Shown here: positions 5,984 to 13,422 of the stretch, piece by piece | Numbering within the stretch: position 1 is the first letter of the stretch | Layout of the letters: every line of letters begins with the position of its first letter | Source of the DNA: RGIG6165 sp045545175 | GTDB taxonomy: Bacteria > Bacillota > Clostridia > Oscillospirales > Feifaniaceae | NCBI GenBank assembly: GCA_045545175.1 | Contig: JAZQAK010000039.1 | Location: forward strand, 1-18,163 | DNA length: 18,163 bases | Direction of reading: 5' to 3' | Program-made: the position numbers and the translations under genes | Notes under the pieces: generated by a model | Databases searched by the model: none | What the model saw: only the letters and a program-made list of their open reading frames with translations | Told to the model about the DNA's origin: nothing

Positions 5984-7402
5984 TTACTTGTTCTTTTTGG
6001 GGAGGCAGGCAACTACCATACTTCCGAGTGCAAAGAGTGCAAGAACGTTGGGGATTACCATGATGTTGTTGAACATATCCGTAAGTTCCCAAACGAGATC
6101 GTTTGAAAGAATTGAACCGAGGAAGATGAATGCGATTGCGATAACCGTATATACCTTCGAGAACTTCTTACCAAAGAGATATTCAGCGTTGATTCTGCCA
6201 AAGAAGTTCCAGCTGATAATTGTTGAGAAAGCGAAGAAGAGAAGGCAGATTGCAACGAAGATGTTACCGAAGTTACCGAATGATGAAGGCAGAGCATTCG
6301 TAAATGCAGTCTGCATCATATTCGTCTTATCAATTCCGCTTGATGCGAGAACTTCTGCGAAGTTGCCCGATACGTTAGCAAACGGACCGTTACCTGTGTA
6401 AAGCGTTGAAATAACAACGAGAGCCGTCATTGTAAGAACCACGAACGTGTCTATAAACACACCGATCATGGCAACGACACCCTGGTCGTGCGGTTTTTCA
6501 ACGTTTGCCATAGCGTGAGCATGGGGTGTTGAACCCATACCTGCTTCGTTTGAGAAGAGACCACGCTTTGCACCCTGGCTGATTGCAGTCTTAAGAGCGT
6601 AACCGATACCACCACCGATAAGTGCGTTAGGTGTGAATGCATACTTGAAGATAAGACCGAACGTTTCGGGAATGTAGCGGAAGCGGATACCGAGAATTAC
6701 AAGACCGCCGACAAGATAGAATACCGCCATAACGGGAACGAGCTTTTCAGTAACCGAAGCGATACGCTGAATACCGCCGAGGAAGATGAATATGCAAAGA
6801 ACTGCAACTATTGCGCCGATAACCCAAGTGGGAACACCGAAAGCGGTTTTCATTGAGCTTGCAATTGAGTTTGACTGAACCATTGAGCCCATGAAACCGA
6901 GTGCAAGTGTGATTGCTATTGCAAAGAAGCCTGCGAGGAATTTGCCGAACTTGCCCTTGAATGCGGTTCTTATGTAGTAAACGGGACCGCCGGCTACAGA
7001 GCCGTCTTCATTAACAACACGTGTTTTCTGTGCGAGTGTTGCTTCGGCGTAGATTGTTGCCATACCGAAGAAAGCGATAATCCACATCCAGAAGATAGCG
7101 CCGGGACCGCCGATGAGAATAGCACCGCAGGCACCTACGATGTTACCCGTACCGACCTGTGCTGCAATAGCGGTTGCAAGTGCCTGGAATGAAGTAAGAC
7201 CGCTCTTGTTCTTACCGCCCTTGAGCGAGAGGTTACCAAAAACCTTCTTCATACCTTCGCCAAAGTATCTTACCTGTACGAAACCTGTGCGGATCGTAAA
7301 GTAAAGACCTACGCCTACGAGAAGTGCTATCAGAATATAGTCTGACAGGTAGGCATTGATTTTTGCCACAACGTTAAGTGCGGCCGCCTGGAATTGTTCC
7401 AT
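5984..7402 (-). CDS. Alanine/glycine:cation symporter (AGCS family)
   Basis: A 472-residue integral membrane protein of normal AGCS (AlsT/AgcS/DagA) length, with about 10-11 hydrophobic segments. Family signatures are TAIAAQVGTGNIVG (77-90), GGPVYY (138-143) and RGLFSNEAGMGSTPHAHA (280-297). The family imports alanine or glycine with Na+ or H+. A glycine riboswitch lies in the leader, so glycine is the likely physiological ligand or at least the signal. RBS GGAGGG precedes the ATG at 7402. It is a single-gene transcript with its own promoter and terminator. Confidence 0.92.
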   Translation of the reverse strand: MEQFQAAALNVVAKINAYLSDYILIALLVGVGLYFTIRTGFVQVRYFGEGMKKVFGNLSLKGGKNKSGLTSFQALATAIAAQVGTGNIVGACGAILIGGPGAIFWMWIIAFFGMATIYAEATLAQKTRVVNEDGSVAGGPVYYIRTAFKGKFGKFLAGFFAIAITLALGFMGSMVQSNSIASSMKTAFGVPTWVIGAIVAVLCIFIFLGGIQRIASVTEKLVPVMAVFYLVGGLVILGIRFRYIPETFGLIFKYAFTPNALIGGGIGYALKTAISQGAKRGLFSNEAGMGSTPHAHAMANVEKPHDQGVVAMIGVFIDTFVVLTMTALVVISTLYTGNGPFANVSGNFAEVLASSGIDKTNMMQTAFTNALPSSFGNFGNIFVAICLLFFAFSTIISWNFFGRINAEYLFGKKFSKVYTVIAIAFIFLGSILSNDLVWELTDMFNNIMVIPNVLALFALGSMVVACLPKKNK

Positions 7403-7419
7403 AATTTTTACCCTCCGTA

Positions 7420-7450
7420 AAAAATAAAAAGTTGCCCTTTTTTAAGGCAA
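7420..7450 (-). terminator. Candidate riboswitch-controlled terminator upstream of the symporter
   Basis: On the minus strand GTTGCC and GGCAAC (about 7452-7447 and 7437-7432) form a stem followed by a T-rich run ending about 20 nt before the start codon. It sits between the glycine aptamer and the gene, the usual place for the expression platform. A second hairpin, arms about 7496-7482 and 7477-7467, lies between it and the aptamer and may be the alternative structure. Confidence 0.6.
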
Positions 7451-7496
7451 CCCTGAAGAAATATAAGCAGATAATCCAAAAGGATATTATTTCTGC

Positions 7497-7590
7497 TCCG
7501 TCTTTTTGCCTGAGAGATTCGGCGTTTCCGCCTTGCACCTTCGGCCCTCAATTTAATGAGCTTCTCCAGAGCCCCCTCCATATCCGGTTT
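7497..7590 (-). ncRNA. Glycine riboswitch aptamer
   Basis: Read on the minus strand, this holds the conserved glycine-aptamer strings in order. CTCTGGAGA is near 7571-7563, GGGCCGAAGGTGCAA near 7548-7534, and CGAATCTCTCAGGCAAAAAG near 7523-7504. GACGGAG follows at the 3' side. Only one complete aptamer is evident, so it appears to be a singlet rather than the usual tandem form. It controls the alanine/glycine symporter. Confidence 0.9.
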
Positions 7591-7628
7591 CCTGAGATTC
7601 CGAACACTTCAAAGGAAATATTGTTGAA

Positions 7629-7657
7629 ATGATAGCATATTTGAAATTTTTTGTCAA
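7629..7657 (-). promoter_or_regulatory. Promoter of the riboswitch-symporter transcript
   Basis: On the minus strand a perfect -35 TTGACA (7657-7652) and -10 TATCAT (7634-7629) are separated by 17 bp. Transcription would start near 7622, giving a leader of about 220 nt. Confidence 0.85.
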
Positions 7658-7707
7658 CATATTTATTTTTTAATATGATAGAATTCTTTTCTGCAAATCG
7701 GGGGCTA

Positions 7708-7736
7708 TTGATTTTTTCTTGCATATAAATTAAAAT
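7708..7736 (+). promoter_or_regulatory. Putative promoter of the flotillin-like gene
   Basis: TTGATT (7708-7713), a 17-bp spacer and TAAAAT (7731-7736) stand 35 nt before the preferred start. An in-frame ATG at 7735 would lie inside this -10, which argues against its use. Confidence 0.5.
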
Positions 7737-7770
7737 GGTTACAGAAACCCAAACAGGAAAGGTGATGTAT

Positions 7771-9183
7771 ATGGAAATTTTGATGGGTGTAGCAATAGTA
7801 ATTGCTTTTTTCATTGTTATTATGCTTATCGGTTACGTCAAGGCGCCGCCGGATACCGCTTATATGATATCGGGCTTCCGCAAGACACGTATTTTAATCG
7901 GTAAAGCCGGTGTACGTATTCCGTTTCTGGAAAGACTTGACAGACTTTCACTCAAAATGTTCTCGGTTGACGTTAAGACGACGGATTACGTTCCCAATGC
8001 TGAATACATAAACGTAAAGGTGGATGCGACCGTTAAAATCCGTATAGGACAGAGTGCGGAAATGATGGCGCTTGCATCAAAGTTCTTCCTTAATGAAAGA
8101 GAAGAAACTATAATCCGTCGTGTTCAGGACACGCTTGAAGGTAATATGCGTGAAATCGTCGGTCAGATGCGTCTTGAAGAGATGGTTACTGACCGTAAGG
8201 CGTTCGGGGAACGCGTTCAGGAAAATGCAATTCCCGACCTGCAGAAAATGGGTCTTGAAATGATTTCCTTCAATGTGCAGTCCTTCTCGGACCAGAACAA
8301 CGTTATTGAAGACCTTGGTATTGATAACATTTCACAGATTAAAAAGGGTGCTGCAGTAGCAAAAGCACAGGCTGACAGAGATATTGCCATTGCGCAGGCT
8401 CAGGCTGCAAAGGAAGCAAACGACGCAAAAGTGCAGTCCGAAATGGAAATTGCAGAGAAGCAGACGTCACTTGCAATCCGTCAGGCTGAACTCAAACAGC
8501 AGTCGGACGTTAAAAAGGCTGAAGCGGATGCCGCTTATTCGATTCAGGAGCAGGAACAGAGAAAATCTATCGAGGTTACCTCTGCAAATGCAGATATTGC
8601 ACGTGCTGAAAGAACGGCTGAACTCAAGGCAAAGGAAGTTGAAGTAACAAAGCAGACTCTTGATGCCGAAATCCGTGCAAAAGCAGACGCTCAGCGTTAT
8701 GCGGCAGAGCAGGAGGCTGAGGCTGAACTCTATCGCCGTACGAAAGAGGCCGAAGCAAAGAAGATAGAACGTCAGCGTGAGGCTGAGGGTATCCGTGCAG
8801 TCGGTGAAGCCGAAGCAGAGGCAATAAGGCTCAAGGCACTTGCCGAAGCAGAAGGTATCGACAAGAAGGCTGAAGCTATGAAGAAGTACGGTGAGGCTGC
8901 TGTCATTGAGATGGTTATGCAGGCACTCCCCGAAATAGCAAAGAACGTTGCTGAGCCTCTCGGCAAGGTTGACAAGATTACTATGTACGGCGAAGGAAAC
9001 AGCGCAAAACTGATTTCCGACATCGTAAACGGCACCACGCAGGTGACGGAGGGTATCAGTGCAGGTATGGGCATTGATATCAAGAGTCTTATTATGGGTG
9101 CTCTCGGCGGTAAAATACTTGCCGATTCGTCAGCCCCCACGATAGTGGTAAACGACGAAGAAAAAGAATTTGCAAACGACTGA
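7771..9183 (+). CDS. Flotillin-like SPFH-domain protein
   Basis: A 470-residue protein with an N-terminal membrane helix (about 2-22) and an SPFH/band-7 domain (about 28-190). A long Ala/Glu/Lys/Gln-rich coiled coil (about 195-380), full of AEAE and QAE heptads, is followed by a conserved tail (about 383-415) typical of flotillins. Bacterial flotillins scaffold functional membrane microdomains. The start at 7771 is preferred because AGGAAAGGTGAT (7756-7767) is well spaced before it; in-frame ATGs at 7735 and 7765 are alternatives. The NfeD-type partner often found beside flotillin genes is absent here. A tyrosine phosphatase gene follows after 61 bp. Confidence 0.9.
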   Translation: MEILMGVAIVIAFFIVIMLIGYVKAPPDTAYMISGFRKTRILIGKAGVRIPFLERLDRLSLKMFSVDVKTTDYVPNAEYINVKVDATVKIRIGQSAEMMALASKFFLNEREETIIRRVQDTLEGNMREIVGQMRLEEMVTDRKAFGERVQENAIPDLQKMGLEMISFNVQSFSDQNNVIEDLGIDNISQIKKGAAVAKAQADRDIAIAQAQAAKEANDAKVQSEMEIAEKQTSLAIRQAELKQQSDVKKAEADAAYSIQEQEQRKSIEVTSANADIARAERTAELKAKEVEVTKQTLDAEIRAKADAQRYAAEQEAEAELYRRTKEAEAKKIERQREAEGIRAVGEAEAEAIRLKALAEAEGIDKKAEAMKKYGEAAVIEMVMQALPEIAKNVAEPLGKVDKITMYGEGNSAKLISDIVNGTTQVTEGISAGMGIDIKSLIMGALGGKILADSSAPTIVVNDEEKEFAND

Positions 9184-9190
9184 TAAACAA

Positions 9191-9221
9191 GTAGGGGCGT
9201 CACAAAATGTGAGCCCCTACA
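9191..9221. repeat. Intergenic palindrome (REP-like hairpin)
   Basis: GTAGGGGC and GCCCCTAC (9192-9199 with 9214-9221) pair. Inside, TCACA/TGTGA continue the stem with one bulged G. There is no T-tract, so it is not a standard terminator. GTAGGGGC-type palindromes are common intergenic repeats in clostridial genomes, as far as I recall. Confidence 0.6.
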
Positions 9222-9244
9222 GATAATATTGTAAAGGTGTTAAT

Positions 9245-9703
9245 ATGAAGATTTTATTTGTCTGCCTCGGAAATATATGCAGAAGTCCGATGGCGGAATT
9301 TGTTATGAAGGATTTAGTGCGTAAAGAGGGCACGGAAAACCTTTTTGAAATAGCATCGGGTGCAACGAGCTCTGAACAGGTGGGAAATCCCGTATATCCC
9401 AACGTGAAGAAACTTCTTACCGAGCACGGTATAGACTGCTCGGCAAAGAGGGCGTATCAGTTGCAGAATCAGGATTACGACAAATACGATATGCTCATCT
9501 GTATGGATGAAAACAATTTGCGTAATATGAAGCGTATCTGCGGTGAGGATAAAGAGGGTAAAATGCATCTTCTTATGGAGTTTACGGGAAGTAATGCCGC
9601 AGTTGCAGACCCGTATTATACCCGTGATTTTGACACGGCATGGAATGATATAAACGAGGGTTGCAGGGCACTTTATAATCATATAATGGAGAATAAAGCG
9701 TGA
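9245..9703 (+). CDS. Low-molecular-weight protein-tyrosine phosphatase
   Basis: A 152-residue cytosolic phosphatase of normal family length. The P-loop CLGNICRS (7-14) fits C-x5-R-S, with nucleophile Cys7 and Arg13. DPYY (122-125) supplies the general-acid Asp122. This family removes phosphate from tyrosine, often in bacterial-kinase pathways for capsule and stress. Arsenate reductases share the fold, but they lack this DPYY context and use extra cysteines not arranged so here. RBS AAAGGTGT lies just upstream of the ATG. Its stop overlaps the next gene by 4 nt (GTGA), so the two are translationally coupled. Confidence 0.9.
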   Translation: MKILFVCLGNICRSPMAEFVMKDLVRKEGTENLFEIASGATSSEQVGNPVYPNVKKLLTEHGIDCSAKRAYQLQNQDYDKYDMLICMDENNLRNMKRICGEDKEGKMHLLMEFTGSNAAVADPYYTRDFDTAWNDINEGCRALYNHIMENKA

Positions 9704-10200
9704 AAAACATTATACTTATAGGTATGCCGGGTGCAGGTAAAAGCACCGTGGGCGTCGTGCTTGCAAAAATGCTTTGCAAACAGTTTTTTGATACGGATTT
9801 GCTCATTCAGCAGAGAGAGGGTAAAAAACTCTCAGAGATAATTGATTTAGTCGGGGCAGATGGCTTTAAAGAACTTGAGGGCGAGGTATGCTCGCAGTTT
9901 AATGAACAGAACTGTGTCGTTGCAACGGGCGGTTCAGCCGTTTACAGCGAAAAAGGTATGGCAAACCTCAAGAAAAATGCCGTCTGTATCTATCTTAAAG
10001 CAGATTATGAGACCTTGACCTCACGACTCGGTGATTTGTCTAAAAGAGGCGTGGTTTTTGAAAAAGGGCAGACTCTTGCCGATATACTGGCGGAGAGGAC
10101 ACCGATTTATGAAAAATATGCCGATGTGACGGTCGACGTTTCACACGGCAGTATAGAGCAGACGCTTGATACGATAATAAAAATAAAAGAGTGGGAATAA
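9700..10200 (+). CDS. Shikimate kinase-like P-loop kinase
   Basis: A 166-residue protein starting at GTG. It has Walker A GMPGAGKS (8-15), FDTD (30-33) and the helical lid with R116. RTPIYEKYAD (133-142) is the usual C-terminal RxPLY signature. Length and order fit shikimate kinase (AroK/AroL). Two shikimate-site positions differ. The conserved FR is FK (56-57), replacing the Arg that binds the shikimate carboxylate, and the GGG loop is GGS (77-79). It may be a true but divergent shikimate kinase or a paralogue on another small alcohol. No other aro gene is nearby. The stop codon lies inside the loop of its own terminator. Confidence 0.75.
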   Translation: MKNIILIGMPGAGKSTVGVVLAKMLCKQFFDTDLLIQQREGKKLSEIIDLVGADGFKELEGEVCSQFNEQNCVVATGGSAVYSEKGMANLKKNAVCIYLKADYETLTSRLGDLSKRGVVFEKGQTLADILAERTPIYEKYADVTVDVSHGSIEQTLDTIIKIKEWE

Positions 10201-10211
10201 CCCACTCTTTT
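10185..10211. terminator. Bidirectional terminator with embedded stop codon
   Basis: GAGTGGG (10189-10195) and CCCACTC (10201-10207) enclose the loop AATAA, which contains the kinase stop TAA (10198-10200). A-rich and T-rich flanks serve both directions; the convergent azlD stop begins at 10211. Confidence 0.85.
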
Positions 10212-10516
10212 TATATTATAAGCATATATACCGCAGTTCCGAGAATGATGCTCAGAAGCGTGGATTTTTTTATAAGGTAACTGATGAGCGTAATTGCTAC
10301 CGCAACAAGTTCGGGTATCCCGTAAGGTGCACTTAAAAACGAGATGTTTTTAAGACAGTAGACTACAAGCATACCCATCGTCGCATAGGGGAGAACACGT
10401 CCGAGATATGCCACCGTGTCGGGCAGTTTTTTGCCTGACGGAAACACAATAAACGGGAGTGCTCTTATGATAACGGTTATTAGGGCAATCACAAGAATCT
10501 GAATGAGTGTATACAT
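10211..10516 (-). CDS. azlD: Branched-chain amino acid exporter small subunit AzlD
   Basis: A 101-residue, very hydrophobic protein with about three to four membrane helices. It has the AzlD-type opening (RALPFIVF at 18-25, then KKLP and YLGRVLPYATMGMLVVYCL). AzlD pairs with AzlC to export branched-chain amino acids and related compounds. Its ATG overlaps the azlC stop by one base (TAATG), as expected for a translationally coupled pair. Confidence 0.9.
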   Translation of the reverse strand: MYTLIQILVIALITVIIRALPFIVFPSGKKLPDTVAYLGRVLPYATMGMLVVYCLKNISFLSAPYGIPELVAVAITLISYLIKKSTLLSIILGTAVYMLII

Positions 10517-11208
10517 TACGCCTCACCGCCTTTCTCGATGACGGGACGCATAAGCAAAAGCATCACCACGATAAGCACCATAGAGGGAATGATAAAACCG
10601 TCGGCACTGAAAATAAGCAGGGATATAACCGATGCCACTACGCCTGTGACGGCAGGCAAGTGCTTTTTGGTGCTTTGCCACTGTGACGTGAATATCACTA
10701 TAAAAAGTGCGGTCATGGCAAAATCTATACCCGTGCTGTCAAAGGGGAGCACCGAACCTATAAGTCCGCCGACGGTACAACCAGTCAACCAGTAACAGTG
10801 GTTGAGTGTTGAAAGATAAAGTGAATATTTTTTAAATTCGGCTTTGCCGTAGGGCAAGTCACGGCATACGAGAGAAAAGGTCTCGTCGGTGAGAGAAAAT
10901 ATGAGATAGGGCTTTGCCCTGCCCATATCCGAGTATTTTTCAAGCATACTTATGCCGTAGAAAAAGTGACGGAACTGAATTATGACCGTCAGGAGTGCCA
11001 CCTCTGTCAGAGATACGGCGAGTTTCAGCAAATCGACGGCTACGTATTGCATTGAGCCTGCATAGATTATACCGCCCATAAGTGCCGACCACAGCGTGCC
11101 GAAGCCTGCATCCGAAAGAAGCACGCCAAAGCCGATGCCGAGCGATATGTAGCCTGCAAGAACGGGCAGGCTGTCGGCAAATGCCGACTTTAGTATTTTT
11201 TTATCCAT
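10516..11208 (-). CDS. azlC: Branched-chain amino acid exporter large subunit AzlC
   Basis: A 230-residue membrane protein of normal AzlC length. Family features are the N-terminal FADSLPVLAGYISLGIGFG, the GGIIYAGSMQYVAVDLL segment and the FRHFFYGISM motif. SLTDETFSL follows, all in the usual order. RBS GAGGT precedes the ATG at 11208. It lies 46 bp downstream of the HTH-TM regulator on the same strand. The two could share a transcript, or a weak promoter may sit in the gap (TTGTAT/CATACT, 17 bp apart on the minus strand). Confidence 0.92.
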   Translation of the reverse strand: MDKKILKSAFADSLPVLAGYISLGIGFGVLLSDAGFGTLWSALMGGIIYAGSMQYVAVDLLKLAVSLTEVALLTVIIQFRHFFYGISMLEKYSDMGRAKPYLIFSLTDETFSLVCRDLPYGKAEFKKYSLYLSTLNHCYWLTGCTVGGLIGSVLPFDSTGIDFAMTALFIVIFTSQWQSTKKHLPAVTGVVASVISLLIFSADGFIIPSMVLIVVMLLLMRPVIEKGGEA

Positions 11209-11254
11209 TTTTTACCTCTTATTCAGTATGTAAAAAATGATAACTCAATACAAA

Positions 11255-12118
11255 TTAACTGTCAATAATTATATGCTCCTTGAATACGGGTTTGCCGAAA
11301 TAGTTGAGGGTAAAGGTAAAACGCTCTGTCTGTGTAACCGTAAAGCCTGCTGTGCTGCCGTTTCTGAAATTATTTACTGTCTCTTCGCTCGGGATGTATC
11401 CGTCATCGGATGAATAACAATCGAGCGTGACCTCGTGGTGCTGTATGCCGTTTTTGGTGTAGGTAGCATATTTTGTCGGTCGGTAAAGAGGTGCTTCGGC
11501 TATACTTTCAGGGTAGGCGGTGTATTTTTCACCGTCAAAATCCCACGCCTTACGCATAGACAGATGGTTGAGCGAGGGTACGGCAAAATGCTCGAGCACG
11601 ACGTCGTCAATATACTCACAGCTCATGGTGCCTTTTTGATCGCCCCAGTTTTCAAGATTTATTGCAAAAGCAAAATACAGATATTCGGGGCTGTCAACGG
11701 GTGCTTCTCCTTCTTCAAAGAAGGGAACGTAGTCAAAACGGTATTCTCTTGCTAAATCAAAAAAGTAGGTATTTATATCGGTAATTTCGGGCAGGACAAA
11801 GTTTTTATCAACCGTTTTTTCGGGGATAAAAAGTGCGATGAGCAGTCCTGCAATAACGAGAGTCAGAGCAAGAATAACGTATATAAATTTCCTAAAAACG
11901 CCTTTCTTTGCGACAGGCGTATCGTCACCGCGTATAAGCCAGTCGAGAGAAACGTCAAACAGATCGCATATTTCAATAAGCTTGTCTGTTTCGGGGTATG
12001 CCTGCCCCGTTTCCCATTTTGATACCGACTGTCTGGACACGCCGAGTTTTTCGGCAAAACCCTCCTGCGACAGTTCGGCTTTCTGGCGAATGGATAGAAT
12101 TCTTTCGCAAAAAGTCAT
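11255..12118 (-). CDS. XRE-family HTH regulator with single membrane span (second copy)
   Basis: A 287-residue predicted membrane-bound regulator. The HTH_3 domain (about 6-62) has LSQEGFAEKLGVSRQSVSKWE, and the region SLDWLIRGDD is typical of Clostridia. One membrane helix lies at about 77-98. A C-terminal domain of about 185 residues would be extracytoplasmic and is not recognised. It has the same plan as the gene at 3454-4098, with a longer external domain of different sequence. The start at 12118 is chosen for the RBS GAAGGAGGCGATT; an upstream in-frame ATG at 12217 has no RBS and lies in a terminator. Possible control of azlCD is suggested only by adjacency. Confidence 0.82.
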   Translation of the reverse strand: MTFCERILSIRQKAELSQEGFAEKLGVSRQSVSKWETGQAYPETDKLIEICDLFDVSLDWLIRGDDTPVAKKGVFRKFIYVILALTLVIAGLLIALFIPEKTVDKNFVLPEITDINTYFFDLAREYRFDYVPFFEEGEAPVDSPEYLYFAFAINLENWGDQKGTMSCEYIDDVVLEHFAVPSLNHLSMRKAWDFDGEKYTAYPESIAEAPLYRPTKYATYTKNGIQHHEVTLDCYSSDDGYIPSEETVNNFRNGSTAGFTVTQTERFTFTLNYFGKPVFKEHIIIDS

Positions 12119-12191
12119 ATAATCGCCTCCTTCGGTTTTATGGTAACAGAGTTTTGAAAAATACGCTACATATTTTGGGTAGAAAAAATGT

Positions 12192-12230
12192 AAACCGTAG
12201 GTTGCAAGCAGGTGCAACCTACGGTTTTTT
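12192..12230 (-). terminator. Terminator of the AI-2E permease gene
   Basis: A 15-bp stem (12192-12206 with 12213-12227, 6-nt loop) is followed on the minus strand by a T-rich run. It lies 18 nt after the stop of the upstream AI-2E gene. T6 on the plus strand makes it look bidirectional. Confidence 0.85.
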
Positions 12231-12247
12231 GTGCATATGGAAGGTTT

Positions 12248-13348
12248 TTATGCCTTGTTTAAGTTGTCACGCAAAAGTCTGTATGCCGTTGCGGCAAGCG
12301 GTACGCCTAAAAGCATACCTAAAATACCCATCAGTCCGCCGCCTATGGTAACGGCCGCAAGCACCCATATACTCGGAAGTCCGAGTGACGAGCCGACAAC
12401 CTTGGGGTATATGATATTGCCTTCAAGCTGTTGCAGTATCACGATAAAGATAATGAATATTAATGCTTTAAGAGGTGATACCGTCAGTATCATAAATGCA
12501 CCGACAGCGGCACCGATAAGAGCACCTGCAATCGGAATAAGTGCCGTAAATGCAACGAGCGCACCTATCATGGTTGCGTAAGGCATACGCAAAATCAGCA
12601 TACCGATAGTGCAGAGAACGCCCAAAATGAGAGCCTCCGTACACTGACCTACTATATAACGCTTGAAGCAGTCGTTCATAACCGAAAGTGTATAAATCAC
12701 CTTATTATATAAAGCCGTTTTCATATAACGCTTCATAACACGGTCAAACTGATTTTTAAGAGTATCCTTGCTTGAAAGAACGTATACGGCAAAGATGATT
12801 GCGATAAGTGCCGTAACGATGCCCGAAAATACGGATGAAACCGTACCCACTACAATATCCGTCACACTTCCGATACCTGAAATAACCACGTTTGCTATCT
12901 GACCTATCTTTGACTGCCAGTCAATCGAGGCAAGCGTTTCGGTTATACTGTCGGGCAGAATATGCGAATCCTCTATCCATGCTACGACGGCGTTGAAGGC
13001 GTCGGGAAGTTCTGCAATGAGCAACTGTACGCATGAAGTGAGCTGAGGTACGACCAAAATAATTACGAGTGCGATAACCGCTATCAAAGTGATGATTGCG
13101 GCAATCATACAAACGGGCCTGCGACTCTTACTCACGGCTGCCTTTTTTGACTTTGTAAAATAATGACGTTCATAAAACTTCATCAGCAGGTTGATAAAGT
13201 ACGCTATCACACAGCCTATTATAAGCGGTGAGGCGGCAGCAAAGAAAGCTGAAACTAAACCTGCGAATGCAGACCAGTAGTTGATACACAAATACAAAAC
13301 GAACACGCTAAAGCCTATTTTAAAACAGTTTTTCCATTCGATTTTCAT
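12248..13348 (-). CDS. AI-2E family transporter
   Basis: A 366-residue membrane protein of the AI-2E (UPF0118/PerM) family, with about eight hydrophobic segments. The diagnostic C-terminal block is present. It runs IPIAGALIGA (271-280), then QQLEGNIIYPKVVG (306-319) and SLGLPSIWVL (321-330). GGGLMGILGMLLGVPLAA follows (336-353). Members export varied small molecules or act as Na+/H+ antiporters; the name does not prove autoinducer-2 transport. RBS AAAGGAGTG precedes the ATG, and a TATAAT (13372-13367, minus strand) without a good -35 lies upstream. It is transcribed alone and ends at the terminator at 12192-12230. Confidence 0.9.
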   Translation of the reverse strand: MKIEWKNCFKIGFSVFVLYLCINYWSAFAGLVSAFFAAASPLIIGCVIAYFINLLMKFYERHYFTKSKKAAVSKSRRPVCMIAAIITLIAVIALVIILVVPQLTSCVQLLIAELPDAFNAVVAWIEDSHILPDSITETLASIDWQSKIGQIANVVISGIGSVTDIVVGTVSSVFSGIVTALIAIIFAVYVLSSKDTLKNQFDRVMKRYMKTALYNKVIYTLSVMNDCFKRYIVGQCTEALILGVLCTIGMLILRMPYATMIGALVAFTALIPIAGALIGAAVGAFMILTVSPLKALIFIIFIVILQQLEGNIIYPKVVGSSLGLPSIWVLAAVTIGGGLMGILGMLLGVPLAATAYRLLRDNLNKA

Positions 13349-13387
13349 ACCGACACTCCTTTTACAATTATAATAGCAAAATAAGGA

Positions 13388-13418
13388 AAATTCCGCAATA
13401 CTGTGTACTGCGGAATTT
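13388..13418 (-). terminator. Terminator of the tryptophan-type ABC operon
   Basis: AAATTCCGCA and TGCGGAATTT form a 10-bp outer stem, extended inside by a short TAC/GTA helix. On the minus strand it is followed by TTTTCC and lies a few bases after the ATPase stop. Confidence 0.85.
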
Positions 13419-13422
13419 ACAA

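Noticed and set aside
9245..9703. Arsenate reductase (ArsC, thioredoxin-coupled)
   Set aside because: CLGNICRS with DPYY fits a tyrosine phosphatase. No ars genes are near and the extra redox cysteine arrangement is not seen.
11255..12217. ATG at 12217 as start of the second HTH-TM regulator
   Set aside because: It lies inside the terminator stem of the preceding gene and has no RBS; 12118 has GAAGGAGG.
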